Shown here: positions 61,311 through 64,000 of the stretch, one piece after another
How positions within the stretch are numbered: the first letter of the stretch is position 1
Layout of the letters: each line of letters begins with the position of its first letter
Assembly: GCA_037976565.1 (NCBI GenBank)
Contig: CP137680.1
Span: forward strand, 15,461,874-15,525,873
Direction of reading: 5' to 3'
DNA from: Mesocentrotus franciscanus
Taxonomy: Eukaryota; Echinodermata; Echinoidea; Camarodonta; Strongylocentrotidae
Length of the DNA: 64,000 nt
The notes under the pieces: model-generated
What the model was told of the DNA's origin: nothing
Seen by the model: only the letters and a program-made list of their open reading frames with translations
The model's database searches: none
Program-made: the position numbers and the translations under genes

Positions 61311-62575
61311 TCACTTTAATCATGTCTGATGATACCATGGATCTATACTTGTAGCTTCATGAAGATACCATTACAGATAATCAACTATTTAGCGTTTTTA
61401 TAATAAATAGCCTTCATGGAGCGTATATAGTTGTTAGTCAAATCCCAACAAATTGCACTTTCATGATATTGTCACGATGTTTATATTTCATATTATTTAA
61501 CTTATTCTTTTATTTGTTACTTTTTTCCGAGGAGGAACCCCTCTTAATACGTGTCTGATTCCCTTTTCACGTGCATAAGCCTGCCATTGTTTTGTTTTGT
61601 TTTGTTTAATTTTTGTAATTTCTATAATGGTATAAAGGGAAGTTTAATTGTGCAAAATGTAAAATATGTTGATGACAATGTGAATATCAGCTCACCCCTT
61701 CCTCTAAAAAGCAAAAAACTCAAAAATTAACATAATTAAAAAAAACAAAATACGGTATAATTGATTTATATTCTACTCATATCTTTTTCCCCTTCTACGC
61801 TTCTCCAGGGTTGGTCAATATCAATTTTTTATGTGTGCGTGTGTGTGCGTGAGTGCGTGCGCGTGTGCGTGCGTGTGTGCGTGATTCTACAATACAATGT
61901 AGCTGTAGACCATAGAAATCCCTCCAAACCTTTCACGTATCTACCATACAACTCAATCATTCAGAACGGAATGGAAATGTGGAAACGCAACGCAGTAACG
62001 TGCATATGACCATGGACATAGCTACTACGATCATGGTGACATTTCTTCTGGTAGACCTTAGAATTAAAGACAACAATTGCATTGACCCACACATTTAAAA
62101 TTTGAGCCGGTAAAAGGCTTTGGGAGACAACGCTAATTACTCTTGAAACCAATTGCTCTCGTTTCATTATTAATTCAGAATCTACGTGAGAATAATGATC
62201 CTTTTCATCAAATCTGATCAAAAGACAGACTTATTTCTCCTCTCATACTTTGCTTTGTGAAATGTCATACAAAATTCATACACGTTGCTCTGCTATTGAC
62301 GCTATCGGTAAGGGACTCGTTTTAAAAAGAAATATATTTTTTGAGTAACCTGCATTGAAATGAAACGGAGAACAAAAAAATTTAACAATTTGTGACCATG
62401 AATGGCTTTACTATATTTTTATTTTATTTTAAAGGCCAATTCTTGGCGGTGGGGGGTAGAAAATTGACACGGAATCATTCCTCAGGTTAAGTAATTAACT
62501 GAGTACACAATAACCAGAGGGTTGCAGAATCAGGGCATGATTATTTAAATTGCCAGTTGCATTAGAACTGTAAGA
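61311..62575. other. Anonymous stretch with a short TG/CG array
   Basis: (TG)n with interspersed CG at 61,832-61,882, an alternating purine-pyrimidine tract. No gene or element recognised. Confidence 0.55.
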
Positions 62576-62870
62576 TGTCGGAGTCGAGTGGTGTAATCAC
62601 TTGACTGGAAATGGAAAGGTCCTGGGTTCGAGACCCGGCACGGCACTTATAACCTTGAATAAAGCATTTTATCTACATTGCTCGTCCCATGTATTAAATA
62701 GGTACCCGGTTGGATGCGAACGTCGTTGTGAATGGATTAGCATGTGCGCGCCCGTAAATAGGCGACTAGCTGGAATGCGCTATAGGGAGTGGAGAATGTG
62801 CACTACAATGTGCAGAATAGAATTGAATCCAGTATTGCAGAATGCAGAATGCAATACTCAGCAAAAACAC
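62576..62870 (+). mobile_element. tRNA-Ser-like SINE (family B), diverged copy
   Basis: Head: degraded A box (GGAGTCGAGTGG), CACTTGACTGGAAATG anticodon region as in the copy at 11,715-12,069, and B box GGTTCGAGACC. The body matches in order: GGCACTTATAACCTTG, TATTAAATAGGTACCCGGTT, GGATGCGAACGTCG, GCTGGAATGCGCTATAGGGA, GTGGAGAATGTGCAC. The distal part is degraded and lacks the usual ATT tail. Confidence 0.85.
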
Positions 62871-62910
62871 TGAACATAATTTAAATCTGCCTACTCACGA
62901 ACCCTCTGTT

Positions 62911-63131
62911 AGGCTCGTTCAGATATGAAGCGGCAAAACCGCGGCGTTTTTTTATATATTTTGTATTGTTTTAATGATGATGCAAAGTGTAATACGCTTC
63001 CCATTTCCTCAATATTATTGTTGTCTATATTTTAACACATACACATAACTTTGTTGCGCGTTGTTGCCATTCATTTACACCTTTAAAAAAAAACACCGCG
63101 GCGGTTTTCCGCGTCATATTTGAACGAGCCT
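62911..63131. mobile_element. MITE with AGGCTCGTTCA ends
   Basis: The left end is AGGCTCGTTCAGATATGAAG, then CGGCAAAACCGC. The right end, read inward, is AGGCTCGTTCAAATATGACG, then CGGAAAACCGCC. Inverted arms are about 35-40 bp with few mismatches around a 140-bp AT-rich centre. No clear target duplication. No coding capacity. Confidence 0.82.
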
Positions 63132-63650
63132 CTTTAGTTTTAGTGATGCATTCATTGTGAATTTGTGTTGATTATTGTATGCTTCACTCCTCACGGTCAA
63201 CTCAATCACTATTAGTAATATTCTTGACCATAACAAATTGCCTGATCAATAAGCCACGGAGTGGCATTCTGAAACAAAAGCCATTCTAGTTTAATTTACG
63301 TAAATAGTATGGACTTTAATTAGTCTTTTGTCAATGAATACCACGAAATAATTATTCATCTTTGTTCACAGAAAGTCAATCATTGCAGACGCCAGTGTTT
63401 TTAAAGCTATTTTATCTGAGTTGTTCTCTCATTTGATCCCCTCTCTTTCTCTCATTATGAATTCTAGTTACATCTTTTGTAATAATCTACGCAGTGGTCA
63501 GTGAACTTTTGATGAAAATAGGCCCTATTCATACTTAAAATAAAAGCAGAAGTAATTAATGCAAACGTTCTACTGTTATAATATTCGCATGATCTGAATT
63601 AAGCTGTACTGTATTTACCTATGCAATTTGGTTTATATCTGGATCTAGAA
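63132..63650. other. Anonymous stretch
   Basis: AT-rich, nothing recognised. Confidence 0.6.
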
Positions 63651-64000
63651 GTGTCGTGATATGATGGTTCATTCTCCTGACTCTCAATCCAAGGGCTGAG
63701 GGTTCGAATCCCAGCCCAAAACTAACGTCCTTTGAGTAGTAGTTAAATTCTTTTCATTCGTTGGGGCATTGTTAATTATGACATTTGTTATCTTGATCAC
63801 AACTATTTCAAGACATGAATCTACACTTGCCACTCTCTACCGACGTGTAAATGGAGACCTGGGCCCCGTCTTACAAAGAGTTGCGATTGATCCAAATCAA
63901 TCGCAAGTCCTCCAATCAATCGCAAGTTTGCAGTTTCCTATCTCTTATGTACATAGTTGCGATTGATATCAACTCTTTGTAAGACGGGGCCCTGGTAATT
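63651..64000 (+). mobile_element. tRNA-derived SINE, interrupted and running off the window
   Basis: Head at 63,651-63,721 with a weak A box region, TGACTCTCAATCCAAGG anticodon arm and a B box GGTTCGAATCC. The body starts ACTAACGTCCTTTGAG, then carries an extra stretch of about 60 bp before CTACACTTGCCACTCTC and GTGTAAATGGAGACCTGG. There it is split by the MITE at 63,861-63,992, after which CCTGGTAATT resumes up to the window edge. Confidence 0.75.
63861..63992. mobile_element. MITE with GCCCCGTCTTACAAAG ends, 5-bp TSD, nested in a SINE
   Basis: The left arm is GGGCCCCGTCTTACAAAGAG followed by TTGCGATTGAT. The right arm is its complement, ending CTCTTTGTAAGACGGGGCCC. If the ends are taken as GCCCCGTC, the element is flanked by CCTGG on both sides, a perfect 5-bp target duplication of a site in the SINE body. 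The centre holds further inverted CAATCGCAA repeats. Related to 43,518-43,602. Confidence 0.85.

Overview
This is eukaryotic genomic DNA, AT-rich and almost entirely non-coding. It most resembles a marine invertebrate deuterostome, probably an echinoderm such as a sea urchin. That is inferred from the abundant tRNA-derived SINEs with ATT/AAT tails, foldback MITEs whose termini read GGGTGTTTCACAAAG or GGGCCCCGTCTTACAAAG, and very frequent (CT)n/(GA)n and ATT/GAT microsatellites. No exon structure, known protein domain, functional tRNA or rRNA could be supported, so the window reads as intergenic DNA or the inside of large introns. The longest open frames lie in simple repeats or in transposable elements and are not genes.

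Layout. 0-12 kb: a Thr-type SINE, an 0.85-kb C-rich minisatellite with higher-order structure, CT/TG arrays, a tRNA-derived SINE fragment, and then a full-length Ser-type SINE at 11.7-12.1 kb. 12-28 kb: mostly anonymous AT-rich sequence with one copy of a ~400-bp TIR-bounded repeat, long GAT/GGT, pyrimidine and purine blocks, a His-type SINE, and two MITEs with CAGGGTGT-like termini. 28.9-31.3 kb: a diverged SINE, a decayed coding-like stretch on the minus strand, two copies of a dispersed repeat, and another SINE. 37-44 kb: the densest transposon patch. It holds two back-to-back foldback MITEs, the second copy of the ~400-bp repeat, a 1.83-kb TIR-bounded composite element with internal tandem modules and a tRNA-Gly-like sequence, a Met-type SINE, and a second MITE pair.

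45-64 kb: a 250-bp tandem duplication, then a 4.2-kb segment (49,305-53,500) that appears again, nearly identical, at 54,001-58,201 on the far side of a gap of exactly 500 Ns. This is best read as two haplotypes of one locus placed in tandem by the assembler. The second copy contains the start of a 1.64-kb hAT-like element (57,480-59,123) with a perfect 8-bp target duplication; the first copy is cut off inside the same element. The window ends with a His-type SINE between imperfect direct repeats, a Ser-type SINE, a 220-bp MITE, and a SINE interrupted by a MITE with a 5-bp target duplication.

I see no gene system here. The content worth following up is the mobile-element biology and the probable assembly error.
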